Source: CBDCZY01 sp965224745
Lineage (GTDB): Bacteria; Pseudomonadota; Gammaproteobacteria; Methylococcales; Methylomonadaceae
DNA: 64,000 nucleotides
Assembly (NCBI GenBank): GCA_965224745.1
Contig: CBDCZY010000002.1
Coordinates: forward strand, 186,001 to 250,000
Direction of reading: 5' to 3'
Each line of letters opens with the position of its first letter. The stretch's first letter is position 1. Both the position numbers and the translations under genes were made by a program. Below, in pieces: positions 15,553-24,946 of the stretch. The notes under the pieces were generated by a model. It did not search any database. It was not told where the DNA came from and worked only from the letters and a program-made list of their open reading frames with translations.

Positions 15553-18279
15553 TTAACCAGGGAAGGAGGCAGCTATAAAAGCACTAACTTTCGCGGCCTT
15601 TTCCATTATCCAAGTGATGGTTTCTCCACTTAATTTGATGTCTTTGGCTAATTTTAAAGCACCGAGTGAACCATCTTTTAATTCTGTTAATAATTTCAAA
15701 AGATTTTTTGCATTTTCGGGAGTCATACTTTCAGGGTTTCCCAGTACTTCACGTATATGTAAGATATTTGCATAAGCATCTGTTTTGACTGCAATATCAA
15801 CATCGAGTTTTTTAACATTTGACATTAATTTATCGAGGGATGTTCTTAGCTCAGATATATATTGTTGATCAGAAGGGCTCAAAATTATATTTATTTTTCC
15901 TTTGACTTCAGTATGGTCACCTTTACTTTGTGCACCGATAGTAGCGTTGCCAAAGATATTATTAACAATTCCAGTATTCTCTTTCTCTTTTTTCTGCTGT
16001 TCATCTGTCATTATAAACCCCAGTACCATTATTAGATCGTATTGGTTATCTGTATCAGAAAAGGTTATAGCCCTACCTGCTTTAGCTTCTGCAACCAATC
16101 TTTGATAACTCGCTTTTTCAGGTTCGTTACCGCGATGTGCGAAAGATTGTTGATTAATTCGAGCAAATTTAGGCAATAACACGTATTCCATGAACGACAA
16201 ACCTTTAATTGCATCTAAAATGCGATAGATTTCGTCTCTCAAAACAAGCAGGTATTCTCTTGACTCTGTACCTTGTATCCAAACTTGCAAGATACGCTGT
16301 TGATAATCAACTTGCAAACGTGCAATAGCTTGATAGATAGGATGATAAATAATTACACCTCGCTGCCAAACCAGTTGTTCGCCTACTTCGTTTTTTTGCA
16401 TTTCCGTATGACGCGCAACAATCAAGTTTGGTATAACACTGCGTGGTAATAAACTCGTAAACTGAAATTCAACCCCTAATGTACCAGGTAAATTTTTATC
16501 AAAATATTTACTGAGATCAGGCTGTTCTTTTGGCAGCTTATCAGGAATAACAAAACGACTTTCTTCCCCCGGTAAGGCATAGCACAGTTTGAATTTGGAC
16601 ATGGCATCAATGATAAAACGACATTTTTCTTTGGAATAGGTCAGTTTTTGATCTTCTTCGTCCACTATTACTTCAGTTCCCAAAATAGCCACCACATCAG
16701 TATGGCTTAATAGTCCTTGTTGCTGTTTCACTTTATCTGAATATAGCAGTGTGTAAACCCCATAAGTGAGCCAACGTGGATTCAACACATAAGCATCCAA
16801 CCATTCTAGATCGGGGAAATGGATGATTTCACCGAGATTATCCAACAGCTCTAAATATTCTTTTCGACTCCAACCGAATTTTCCAATTTGATATTGTTCG
16901 CACAAATCATTAAATTTATTGTGATGTAAAAACGCGTTTTTTCTGGAGAGTTTTCGTATCTGCTCTAAAGCTTCAAATTCATTGTGGTTAAACATTACCT
17001 GATGCGTACCAACCTTTATTAATTGCTTAGTAAAATCGTCAACAAACAATGTAAAGTGACCCCGATAGCTTGTTTCCTGTTTAACACATGAAATTGGGTA
17101 AAAACCTATAATATTATGATATTTCTCGGTTAAAACATGCATATCCAGATTGACTTTTTCAATTTCAGATTTATTTCCAACAAGCATTACCGGCGCTGAA
17201 TTTCCGAAAGCTTTGACATGTTCCAACCAATATTCAGCCTGATCATTCGCAGTTTTATTTTCGCGAGTTTCACGTTCGGAACCGGCATCCACAACCAATA
17301 TGTATAAACAACGTTCTCTTAAAAAAAACTGGTGGGTGGAGTGTGACATCACTTGACCGCCAAAATCCCAGAAACGTGCCTTTATATCAGTACCTGGTAC
17401 CTGCCAATTGCATATATCAATACCCGGTGTCATTGATTGTTCTCCTTCTAAAACATCCATATTACGTAAACGGCGACTCAACGAGGTTTTGCCGGTTGCC
17501 CCATCACCAATAAATATGGCACGGACAAGGTTCAGAGGTTTCAACGAATCATTTCGAAAAGAAGCTGTTGTCAACTTTGCAAGATAGGCATTGATCGCTT
17601 TAGCACCTTCTACTTTGATTACGGCTGGGAGATTGACCCATTGTTTTTCTAGAGCTTGAATTAGAGGCACGCCATTGATTCGATCCTGATACCATTTCAC
17701 CCACAGATCAAATCCTTCATCGAGATCAAGCAATGTTTGTTCAAAAAGATAAAAAAGTGTTTGCCACTTTTCGGGAGCCTGATTTAACCATAATGAAGAA
17801 TAAATCAGTTCAGCTGCGTTTAAAGGTCGACTATTAAATTGTGTAATGATTTCAAAGTCCTGAAGTACTTCATCTTCAATATTGACTCCTGCAATGGTTC
17901 CGGCGAAGGCGGAGGAAGAGGCGGCTGTGGCCGCATAGGCTCCGATATCGACGGTAACAGTAGTAGTGGCAATGGCGTTAGCGGTGGCGGTGGTTATGAG
18001 GGCAGCGATAGTAGAAGAATTGCCTGGAATAGCAACTAACAATTGATTAATCTCATTTGTATTACCAAAGACTGTAGAATTGATACTGCTTTGCTGAGCG
18101 AAGAATAACTCCAATAAGTACTTAGAACGGTTAACCTTATCCCAATACCAAAAAGCTTCTCTATGTTGATCAGCCACTAACAGAGGCAATACCCGCAAAC
18201 AACAACGTGTTGCAAAAGCTACGCATAAATGAGGATCAATATTTTTCAGGTGCTTTTCTATCTCTTCCTGTGACAACAT
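15553..18279 (-). CDS. Roc-COR (ROCO-type) GTPase, large
   Basis: A 908-residue protein. The N-terminal ~200 residues are helical with an odd Ala/Thr-rich stretch (about 92-125). A Ras-like Roc domain starts near residue 252: P-loop GDGATGKTS, switch II WDFGGQ near 305, and NKSE near 365. A COR-like region follows (about 430-720). A linker with the beta-type motif NIFGNATIGAQSKGD (about 795) leads to a C-terminal helical tail. Leucine-rich repeats and a kinase domain are absent. Bacterial Roc-COR proteins are GTP-controlled dimer switches. The organisation (helical N-part, GTPase, small beta motif, helical tail) resembles conflict or signalling NTPases. It is monocistronic in a mobile-element region. 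Function unknown. Confidence 0.85.
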   Translation of the reverse strand: MLSQEEIEKHLKNIDPHLCVAFATRCCLRVLPLLVADQHREAFWYWDKVNRSKYLLELFFAQQSSINSTVFGNTNEINQLLVAIPGNSSTIAALITTATANAIATTTVTVDIGAYAATAASSSAFAGTIAGVNIEDEVLQDFEIITQFNSRPLNAAELIYSSLWLNQAPEKWQTLFYLFEQTLLDLDEGFDLWVKWYQDRINGVPLIQALEKQWVNLPAVIKVEGAKAINAYLAKLTTASFRNDSLKPLNLVRAIFIGDGATGKTSLSRRLRNMDVLEGEQSMTPGIDICNWQVPGTDIKARFWDFGGQVMSHSTHQFFLRERCLYILVVDAGSERETRENKTANDQAEYWLEHVKAFGNSAPVMLVGNKSEIEKVNLDMHVLTEKYHNIIGFYPISCVKQETSYRGHFTLFVDDFTKQLIKVGTHQVMFNHNEFEALEQIRKLSRKNAFLHHNKFNDLCEQYQIGKFGWSRKEYLELLDNLGEIIHFPDLEWLDAYVLNPRWLTYGVYTLLYSDKVKQQQGLLSHTDVVAILGTEVIVDEEDQKLTYSKEKCRFIIDAMSKFKLCYALPGEESRFVIPDKLPKEQPDLSKYFDKNLPGTLGVEFQFTSLLPRSVIPNLIVARHTEMQKNEVGEQLVWQRGVIIYHPIYQAIARLQVDYQQRILQVWIQGTESREYLLVLRDEIYRILDAIKGLSFMEYVLLPKFARINQQSFAHRGNEPEKASYQRLVAEAKAGRAITFSDTDNQYDLIMVLGFIMTDEQQKKEKENTGIVNNIFGNATIGAQSKGDHTEVKGKINIILSPSDQQYISELRTSLDKLMSNVKKLDVDIAVKTDAYANILHIREVLGNPESMTPENAKNLLKLLTELKDGSLGALKLAKDIKLSGETITWIMEKAAKVSAFIAASFPG

Positions 18280-18770
18280 TTTATTTTCTCCATTTGCTGA
18301 TTCAACTCTTTCTGAATTAAGCTTTCAATAAAGTCAATTGATCAATGATTATACGAATTCAGCCGATAAAAATAAGTAAACGAGTTTTTTTCCAAAATAG
18401 GTAACATCATCCTAAACTATTTCAAACATGCAGCGTGGTCTGTACCTGGCGAATATTGCCCAGCGAAACAGAGAGAATAACGGTGTTAGTGGCTATGAAA
18501 CGACCTTTATCACCCCTCGATTTTGAAGTGATGCAGATAAGCGCTATTGGTCAAAACTGGAATTCAGCTGAAAATGAATATTCTTAGGATTATATAAAAA
18601 ATAGAAGACTGCCACTAGTAAAAGCAAACTCTATTTCAAATCCATAACGTGAATTTAAATCTACTTTGCCGATTTAAAATCAGATTTAATTGCAAGAAAT
18701 TGGATATTTGCTTAAGGCCAATATAAAAAAATTGCTTTTTAAACTGACAAAATAGTACTAATCAACAATT
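18280..18770. other. Gene-free region with decayed sequence
   Basis: About 490 bases upstream of the Roc-COR gene with no ORF that can be supported. The part nearest 18279 should hold its promoter. Nothing else recognised. Confidence 0.4.
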
Positions 18771-18908
18771 CAAAATTGAGACGTTTTTATGTCTCAGAAG
18801 GTACGAACTTTATCCCGTCACGTCACGCCGAGCACCGCAGATTTCGAACAGAATGCCCGTTAGGGGTGCGGCAAGGAAGCCGTACGTTGTTGCCGAGGTA
18901 TGATCATT
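18771..18908 (+). repeat. Structured dispersed repeat, copy 1 (truncated)
   Basis: From CAAAATT at 18771 this matches the segment beginning at 21441, sharing GCCGAGCACCGCAG, CCCGTTAGGGGTGCGG and CAAGGAAGCCG. The match ends where the IS256-family element begins near 18909, so the insertion cut it. Only the GTGCGGC/GCCGTAC hairpin of the full element survives. Confidence 0.7.
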
Positions 18909-18991
18909 TCTGGTGTATGACAAAGAAAAGATAGCGGTGTACCCTGTTGGCTGATTTTAGACAATCAACACCCAACAAAAGGAACACCACC

Positions 18992-20420
18992 ATGACAAAT
19001 CATACTGTTATCCCATTCAATAATCCAGAAGAGATCGACCCATTGCAGGAGATCCTACAAGAAGGAGCGAGAAAGCTGTTAGCCAGTGCAGTCGAAGCAG
19101 AAATCGAACACTTTCTTACTCAACATAACGGCGAGACGTCGAGTAAAGCGACTGTCGTTCGCAATGGTTATCTTCCTGAGCGGACAATACAAACAGGTCT
19201 TGGAGAGATTCCTGTCAAGATTCCAAAAACGCGAGATCGTACACACTCAAGACTGAAGTTTAATAGCACACTGATTCCACCGTACTTAAAACGAACTCAA
19301 AGCATTGAAGAATTTCTACCCTGGCTTTATTTGCGGGGGATATCAACCGGTGATTTTTCAGAATCGTTAAAACATCTGTTAGGTGCGGATGCAGCGGGAT
19401 TATCGTCCGGTACGATCAGTCGTTTAAACCTAAAAAAATCAGTTAAAATTTAAAAAAAGTCACTGAAACTCCGTAACTTAATGATTTTAAGTATTTTATT
19501 TTACTGCGCCGCAGTTGAATCTTTCACCGAATGGGTGGAACATTAAATTAATAACGAAATAACTTTCAAAGACTTATCGTTAAAATCCACATTCAACTGA
19601 TTTTTTTAGGTTAAAGCAAGGATGGGAGCAAGATTACCAAGACTGGAACACACGTGATCTCAGCAAGAAACGGTACGTGTACATCTGGGCCGATGGCATT
19701 CATAGCAATGTCAGGATGGATGATCGCTTGTGTTTGTTGGTGATTATTGGCTCAGACGCACAAGGCAACAAAGAACTGATTGCCCTCAGTGATGGGTATC
19801 GTGAATCAGCGGCAAGCTGGGAAGAGACCCTGCTTGACCTCACCCAACGCGGTTTGACAATCCCGCCCAAACTTGCCGTGGGTGACGGTGCACTGGGTTT
19901 CTGGAACGCCTTGAGCAAGACTTGGCCTCAGACCGCCCAACAACGATGCTGGGTGCATAAGACCGCGAATGTGATGGAGAAGTTACCCAAATCCATGCAA
20001 CCGAAGGTGAAAGAAGTCTTACATAACATCTGGGGTGCAGAAACCCGTAAAGAGGCTGAAACAGCGTTTGAACACTGCATTGAGCGTTTTAGCCCGAAGT
20101 ATCCAAAAGCCATGGACTGTTTGGCAAAAGACAAGGCAACCCTGTTGGCATTTTATGACTTTCCTGCTGAAAACTGGCAACACATTCGGACCACGAACCC
20201 CATCGAATCTGTGTTTGCAACAGTGCGGTTGAGAACCACACGAACCAAGAACTGTGGGAGTCGGAATACAACGTTGGCGATGGCCTTCAAGCTGGTTGAA
20301 ACCGCCCAGAAGAAGTGGAAACGATTACGCGGCTACAAGCACTTGGCAGATGTGATTACCGGCGTTAAATTTACCAACGGTATTAAACAAAAAACAGATC
20401 AGGAACAGGACGCCGCTTGA
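18992..20420 (+). pseudogene. IS256-family transposase interrupted by MITE
   Basis: The N-terminal part runs to base 19428 (start MTNHTVIPFNNPEE; an upstream Met at 18947 is also in frame) and ends ...SSGTISRL. Excising the MITE with one TTAAA copy restores SRLKQGWEQDYQDWNTRDL in frame, leading into the catalytic core (YIWADGIHSNVRMDD, VGDGALGFWNAL, RCWVHKTANV, TTNPIESVFATVRLRT). As it stands the first ORF stops at 19453, inside the MITE. The second part reads from about 19611 to 20420. Confidence 0.9.
19429..19610. mobile_element. 182-bp MITE inside IS256 transposase
   Basis: Both ends begin CCTAAAAAAATCAGTT as perfect 16-bp terminal inverted repeats. The element is flanked by a direct TTAAA (19424-19428 and 19611-19615), and the host gene frame is restored when it is removed. 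It encodes nothing and is AT-rich. The parental transposase is not in the window. Confidence 0.9.
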
Positions 20421-20599
20421 AATGCTGTACACCAGATTTGACTATAGCTCAGTGGCTTTCTGGAGGGAAATATGAACTCCGAAACTTTAGTTATAAATAT
20501 AATTCTGTAATTTAGTTTCTTATTTAAACTAGTGAATTCAAGTTCAATAGACACTAAAGATTACAGCATATTTAAATAGTAAGTGTGCTTCGATTTTTT

Positions 20600-21331
20600 T
20601 TATGAAGGTAGTTTTATTTCAAGTTGTTGATTGATATCTTGAGGGGACACTGCACGTGTAATATCAGAAATATCTCCTATTTCAAAAACAAAAGGGCCAT
20701 CTCCAGGGTTGCCTGTATCGATACAAAACCTGAATTCCTTTTGGTAATCATAGTTTTTTTGTTTCATAAATGGGGCTCTTTCCCTAAATGAGCCATGGAA
20801 AGTTAAAGGGTCATAGTATTCTACTAACTGTCCTTGACATTGAAACCGTTTCATTCTTACTGCTTTAATAAATCGATCAATGAATGTTTTGACTCGAAGA
20901 ATAACAATCGGGTATTTTCCAAGTTTAAAACACTTATCATCAATTAAAAACTGCTTTTTAAATGCAGCTAGATCGGTATCTGAGACATGATCGAAATGAC
21001 CTGAATGAGCAGCATATATGCAAAATAGGTGCAAATCGTTATGCTTATTTTTTTGAATGCATACTGGACTGTCAAAATCACTTTTTGGTATTTGTATACC
21101 ACCGAAGGAAAACTCAATGTTTTCTGGCTGAAGCCAAGAAGAAGGTGCTTCATATAAATCCCCACGATTGTCTTGATCTTCAATACTTTTAAAATATGAC
21201 AGTCTATTGAGAAATAATTTGCCATTCATAAAATCATCAGCAAATTCTTTTTTTTCGAAAAACTTCACAAAGAAAAAAATAGTATTTTTCATGACAATTT
21301 TCTCAAACGGTATAACGAGGTTATAAAGCAT
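20600..21331 (-). CDS. DUF2971-like hypothetical protein
   Basis: A protein of 243 residues from 21331; the internal Met at residue 14 (MKNTIFFFVKFFEKKEF) is the likelier start. The pattern FADDFMNGKLFLNRLSYFKSIED near the N terminus and YDYQKEFRFCIDTG near the C terminus resemble proteins of unknown function found sporadically next to defence and mobile genes. No catalytic motif recognised. AT-rich like its surroundings. Confidence 0.65.
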   Translation of the reverse strand: MLYNLVIPFEKIVMKNTIFFFVKFFEKKEFADDFMNGKLFLNRLSYFKSIEDQDNRGDLYEAPSSWLQPENIEFSFGGIQIPKSDFDSPVCIQKNKHNDLHLFCIYAAHSGHFDHVSDTDLAAFKKQFLIDDKCFKLGKYPIVILRVKTFIDRFIKAVRMKRFQCQGQLVEYYDPLTFHGSFRERAPFMKQKNYDYQKEFRFCIDTGNPGDGPFVFEIGDISDITRAVSPQDINQQLEIKLPS

Positions 21332-21440
21332 GAGTCGTTTTCTTTCTTAGTTTGTTTTAATTTTTCAAATTCTTTTTCCATTACTTGTATCGCTCCTTTA
21401 CTTTATTGTTAATCTAGCAAAAATAATTTAAACAACATCT

Positions 21441-21720
21441 CAAAATTAAAACGACTTCATGTTAGAAAAGGCGCGTATTTTAATCCCGTTACTTCGCGCC
21501 GAGCACCGCAGTTTTCGACCAGAACAGCCCGTTAGGGGTGCGGCAAGGAAGCCGCACGTTGCCATAGGGGCATGGAAGCCCCTTTTGGCAACCCTGGGCG
21601 AAAACAAGGCGCGCAGGATTCAAGCGACGTCCGGGCGGCCTTTTCTTTGAATACTTTCTTTTGGCCACGCAAAAGAAAGTATTTCACCTTCGGGTGCGAA
21701 TACCCGATTAAAATAATCCC
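21441..21720 (+). repeat. Structured dispersed repeat, copy 2 (full length)
   Basis: The same sequence as 18771-18908 but extending to about 21720 and rich in hairpins: GTGCGGC/GCCGCAC (21539-21557), GTTGCC..GGGGC/GCCCC..GGCAAC (21558-21592), and a perfect 12-bp stem TACTTTCTTTTG/CAAAAGAAAGTA (21652-21681) that looks like a terminator. A 63-codon ORF runs through it but its composition follows the structure, not a protein. It is either a non-coding RNA-like element or a composite palindromic repeat. Confidence 0.6.
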
Positions 21721-21876
21721 TTGGAAAAGCCTCAAAATCAACAATCAGCTACAAGGCGTTCTAATGGTATCCATACATAAACGACCCATTCGTCAGTTTC
21801 GATAATAACCCAGTTTTTGAACAACAATTGGGGCATAAAGGTAGCTACCTTCGAATCTCAATCCAACCATATTTAA

Positions 21877-22098
21877 TTATGAAATGTGCGCAACTTGCTG
21901 TGCAATATTTTCAGATAAAGCAATGGGTATAAATAAGGATTCGGGATATAAATAGTCCTCTCCCGACTCATCAACTACACGTAACTGATGATGCTTCGCA
22001 GCTACCTCATCGGCTAATAACTGTTAGAGTTTTCGAGGCTCCAAAGATACCTCATAACCTAAATTACTCATACATATTACAAATTTAGAGGATGCCAT
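21877..22098 (-). pseudogene. Small conserved-looking protein with one in-frame stop
   Basis: Reading left from an ATG at 22098 gives MASSKFVICMSNLGYEVSLEP, then RKL, a TAA, and then QLLADEVAAKHHQLRVVDESGEDYLYP... to a natural stop at 21877. Apart from the single stop the 73-residue frame is intact and protein-like. Family name not known. Confidence 0.55.
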
Positions 22099-22130
22099 AA
22101 ACATTACTCCAAATATCGTTTTATTTTAAA

Positions 22131-22339
22131 TTAGCGCTTTCCTATCCCGCGAGCTTCATACCAATGAATTTCTGCATTTAGCACCGTTCCATCTGCCAAT
22201 TTAACGGTAGCTTAACTTTTACATTTCCGCCAACGACCTTTACCGTACATTTTCAGTAAACGAGGGAGTTTTCCCTAATCCCAGTTCCTTGAGCAAAGCT
22301 CTCAGAATAACGAATATCGCTAATAACTTCGAAATCCAT
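22131..22339 (-). pseudogene. Decayed small protein (RWRK...EIHWYEARGIGKR)
   Basis: An ATG at 22339 opens MDFEVISDIRYSESFAQGTGI. A frameshift near 22285 is needed to continue LGKLPRLLKMYGKGRWRKCKS, followed by an in-frame TAA and ATVKLADGTVLNAEIHWYEARGIGKR to the stop at 22131. The pieces form one ~70-residue basic protein and lie immediately upstream, on the same strand, of the other broken small gene. They were probably a two-gene unit. Confidence 0.55.
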
Positions 22340-22450
22340 AAAAGATATACTATGCGAACTATCCTAAGGGTGCGTGACGAGTCTGAAGAATACTAAAACC
22401 TTTCTCATTCTCAAAATTAATTATATTAAAAAATAAAAACCATTACCGAA

Positions 22451-22639
22451 ATGAACTCATTAATTTCTGATTCGGCAAAAAGACAAATTGCTGTCAGCGA
22501 AGACATTAATCGACATATTAATGTAATCAACCAAATTGCAAATGAAACAGCATCGGGCGCCAACCAAACATCCAACGACTCAGTGGCATTGTTTACACTG
22601 GCAGATACATTGAAAGCAACTGTTAACCCATCTTCGTGA
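22451..22639 (+). pseudogene. Chemotaxis receptor C-terminal fragment
   Basis: SDSAKRQIAVSEDINRHINVINQIANE and SNDSVALFTLADTLKATV match the very end of the methyl-accepting domain of chemotaxis receptors. The rest of the gene is absent. The frame runs into the left end of the IS1634-family element, which supplies the stop. Confidence 0.75.
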
Positions 22640-24744
22640 CTTTGACATCGCTAAGTTATTGATATTTTGTTTTCATCGAATGATTCCATGAAAAAAAACC
22701 TTACCTTTCAACGGTGTTTTTTTCAGATCCGCTCGGTAGTGCCATTTTCGTCTTTTTGACCCTTGATTTTCCCCGGTTTTTCATTAATGCTAGGGACATG
22801 TATATTCGAAAAACCAAAACGAAATCCCTGGATAATGGCGGGGCCTACTTCACCTATCGGATCGTTGAATCCGTTCGCGTGGGAAGGAAAGTAAAGCAAC
22901 GCACCTTACTGAATCTAGGCAAAGACTTCGCCATTGATCCAGAGCACTGGCCCTTGCTGACAGCCAGGATTGAACAATTGTTACAAGGCTGTGAGCCTCA
23001 TCAGCAAGAATTGTTTCATGTAGCCGATGAGTTAACGCAATGCCTGGAAGCCTCAGCCCAGCGTTACAGTGCGCTTATCATCGCTAAGCTGGCCCAACCG
23101 GTGGATGCTGCCAGTCCAGAACCCGATTATCACACGGTTGATATCAATCATGTCGAAACCCTTCAAGCCCGCAGTATCGGTGTTGAAACGCTGGCGTGGC
23201 ATGCGGTTATGCAACTACAACTGGATCAGAAGCTCACCGCACTGGGTTTTAATAAAGTCGAACTCGCTGCGGCCATCGGTAACATTATCGGCCGTGTGGT
23301 TTCACCGGGCAGTGAATTGCACACCCATGATTGGCTACAATCACGCTCAGCGTTGGGAGAACTGCTTGACCATGACTATGGCCATACCAGCCTGACACGG
23401 CTTTATACGATCAGCGATAAATTGCTCAAACACCAGACGGCACTGGAAACGTTTCTGTCCGAGCAAGAGCAAACCTTATTCGAATTGAACCGTAGTATTG
23501 TGCTATACGATTTGACCAATACCTATTTTGAAGGGCAGTGTCACCAAAACCCCAAAGCCCAGTTCGGTCGTTCCAAAGAAAAACGCAGTGATTGTCCCTT
23601 GGTGACGCTGGGACTGGTGTTGGATGGTGAGGGATTTCCTCTGAGCAGTCAGGTTTTCCCGGGTAATGCCAGTGAGCCGGGCACCTTGGAGTTAATGCTG
23701 GATGAACTACAAAAAATACAGCCATTACCGCAGGTCACAAAACCTGTGATCATCATGGATGCCGGTATTGCCAGTGCCGACAACATCGCCTGGTTAATCG
23801 AGCAGGGCTATCATTATCTGGTGGTCAGTCGAGAGCGATCCGTGATCAATCCCACCGATCAGGACGATGCTGTGATGGTGAGAGAAACCGAACACAGTCA
23901 GGTGTGTGTTTATCGCGAAACAGATCAAGACACCCACGAAACCCGGCTCTATTGTCACTCCGAACAAAAACAAAAAAAAGAGCAGGCTATCCGAAACCGC
24001 TTCCATGTTCGCATGGAAGAAGCACTCAACAAGCTTGATGCGGGCTTAAACAAAAAAGGGACGATCAAAAAATACAGCAAAATACTGGAACGGATCGGTC
24101 GACTGCGCGAAAAAAACCGGCGGGTTTCGCAAGACTACCGCATTGACGTCATAACCGATGACGAGAAAAAAAACGCCATCCGGCTTGAATGGCAACGTGA
24201 ACCTCAAAGTAAACAGAACGATCAACACTGTGGTGTCTATTGCCTCAGAACCAATATCCCCGACTGGTCTGAAGAACAACTGTGGACGACCTACATCATG
24301 CTGACCGAGATCGAAGCCACCTTTCGAAGCTTGAAAACTGAACTGGGCTTGCGCCCGGTTTACCACCAAAAAGAAGACCGTGTCACCGGCCACTTGTTCA
24401 TTACTTTGCTGGCTTATCATCTGGTGCATACGCTGCGCTATCAACTGAAGCAACAGGGCATTCATTTAAGCTGGGACAGTATTCGTAACATCATGTCGAC
24501 ACAGCAACGTATCACCATGACCTTACCAACGGATGATCATAAAATGATTCACCTGCGGACAACAACGAAGGCGGAGCTACGTCAGAAACAAATTTATGAA
24601 GCTTTGAATATTAAACCCGACCTCATTGGTCAATGTAAAACAATTATCGATAAAAAAAATCTGTAGTGCCAACTGAAACAGATTGAAAATTTTAACTTAT
24701 TGAAATAACAGGATATTGTAAATATAAGTCACGAAGATGGGTTA
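22624..24744 (+). mobile_element. IS1634-family (IS4 superfamily) element
   Basis: The ends TTAACCCATCTTCGTGACTT (from 22624) and AAGTCACGAAGATGGGTTAA (to about 24745) are perfect complements over at least 18 bp. They contain a single large transposase. Either TTAA is a 4-bp target duplication or it belongs to the ends. The left end lies inside the chemotaxis receptor remnant. Confidence 0.85.
22798..24666 (+). CDS. IS1634-family transposase
   Basis: A transposase of about 622 residues starting MYIRKTKTKS; an in-frame ATG at 22714 would add 28 residues unlike the family. The N-terminal block YFTYRIVESVRVGRKVKQRTLLNLGK is typical of IS1634. The DDE core shows YDLTNTYFEG, VIIMDAGIASADNIAWL and YIMLTEIEATFRSLKTELGLRPVYHQ. 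It appears intact. Confidence 0.92.
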   Translation: MYIRKTKTKSLDNGGAYFTYRIVESVRVGRKVKQRTLLNLGKDFAIDPEHWPLLTARIEQLLQGCEPHQQELFHVADELTQCLEASAQRYSALIIAKLAQPVDAASPEPDYHTVDINHVETLQARSIGVETLAWHAVMQLQLDQKLTALGFNKVELAAAIGNIIGRVVSPGSELHTHDWLQSRSALGELLDHDYGHTSLTRLYTISDKLLKHQTALETFLSEQEQTLFELNRSIVLYDLTNTYFEGQCHQNPKAQFGRSKEKRSDCPLVTLGLVLDGEGFPLSSQVFPGNASEPGTLELMLDELQKIQPLPQVTKPVIIMDAGIASADNIAWLIEQGYHYLVVSRERSVINPTDQDDAVMVRETEHSQVCVYRETDQDTHETRLYCHSEQKQKKEQAIRNRFHVRMEEALNKLDAGLNKKGTIKKYSKILERIGRLREKNRRVSQDYRIDVITDDEKKNAIRLEWQREPQSKQNDQHCGVYCLRTNIPDWSEEQLWTTYIMLTEIEATFRSLKTELGLRPVYHQKEDRVTGHLFITLLAYHLVHTLRYQLKQQGIHLSWDSIRNIMSTQQRITMTLPTDDHKMIHLRTTTKAELRQKQIYEALNIKPDLIGQCKTIIDKKNL

Positions 24745-24745
24745 A

Positions 24746-24901
24746 GGAACGTGCACGAAATAACTACGACAACTAACTTGTTTTTTTGTCCGTCTTCGGT
24801 GTTGTGGCAACAGTTGCGTAGCCTGCTATGCGCCTGTTGCCACGCCTTGAAGACAATCAAAAACCCCGCGCTAGTTGCCATAGTTATTCCGTGCATGTTC
24901 C
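24746..24901. repeat. 156-bp hairpin element
   Basis: Starts GGAACGTGCACGAAATAACTA and ends in the near-complement TAGTTATTCCGTGCATGTTCC. The middle is also self-complementary (GTCTTCGGTGTTGTGGCAACAG with CTGTTGCCACGCCTTGAAGAC). Almost the whole sequence folds into one long imperfect hairpin. TAA flanks both ends. It looks like a MITE or palindromic unit sitting against the IS1634-family element. Confidence 0.7.
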
Positions 24902-24946
24902 TAAGCAATTTAAAATATAAAGGGATTTAGCTTGAGCTGCGGGTTC

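Larger units (their letters stand above)
18909..20436 (+). mobile_element. IS256-family element carrying a MITE
   Basis: The outer ends are inverted: TCTGGTGTA at 18909 and TACACCAGA ending at 20436. It encloses an IS256-type mutator transposase split by a 182-bp insertion at 19429-19610. No target duplication is evident around the outer ends, so flanks have been rearranged or eroded. Confidence 0.8.

Noticed and set aside
17839..18039. Gly/Ser-rich plus-strand ORF
   Set aside because: Arises from the Ala/Thr-rich stretch of the Roc-COR gene read backwards.
21459..21650. 63-residue protein in the structured repeat
   Set aside because: The frame crosses several hairpins, is not preserved in the copy at 18771 and lacks a ribosome-binding site.
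24046..24465. 139-residue minus-strand ORF in the IS1634-family transposase
   Set aside because: Fully inside the recognisable DDE transposase; an antisense shadow.
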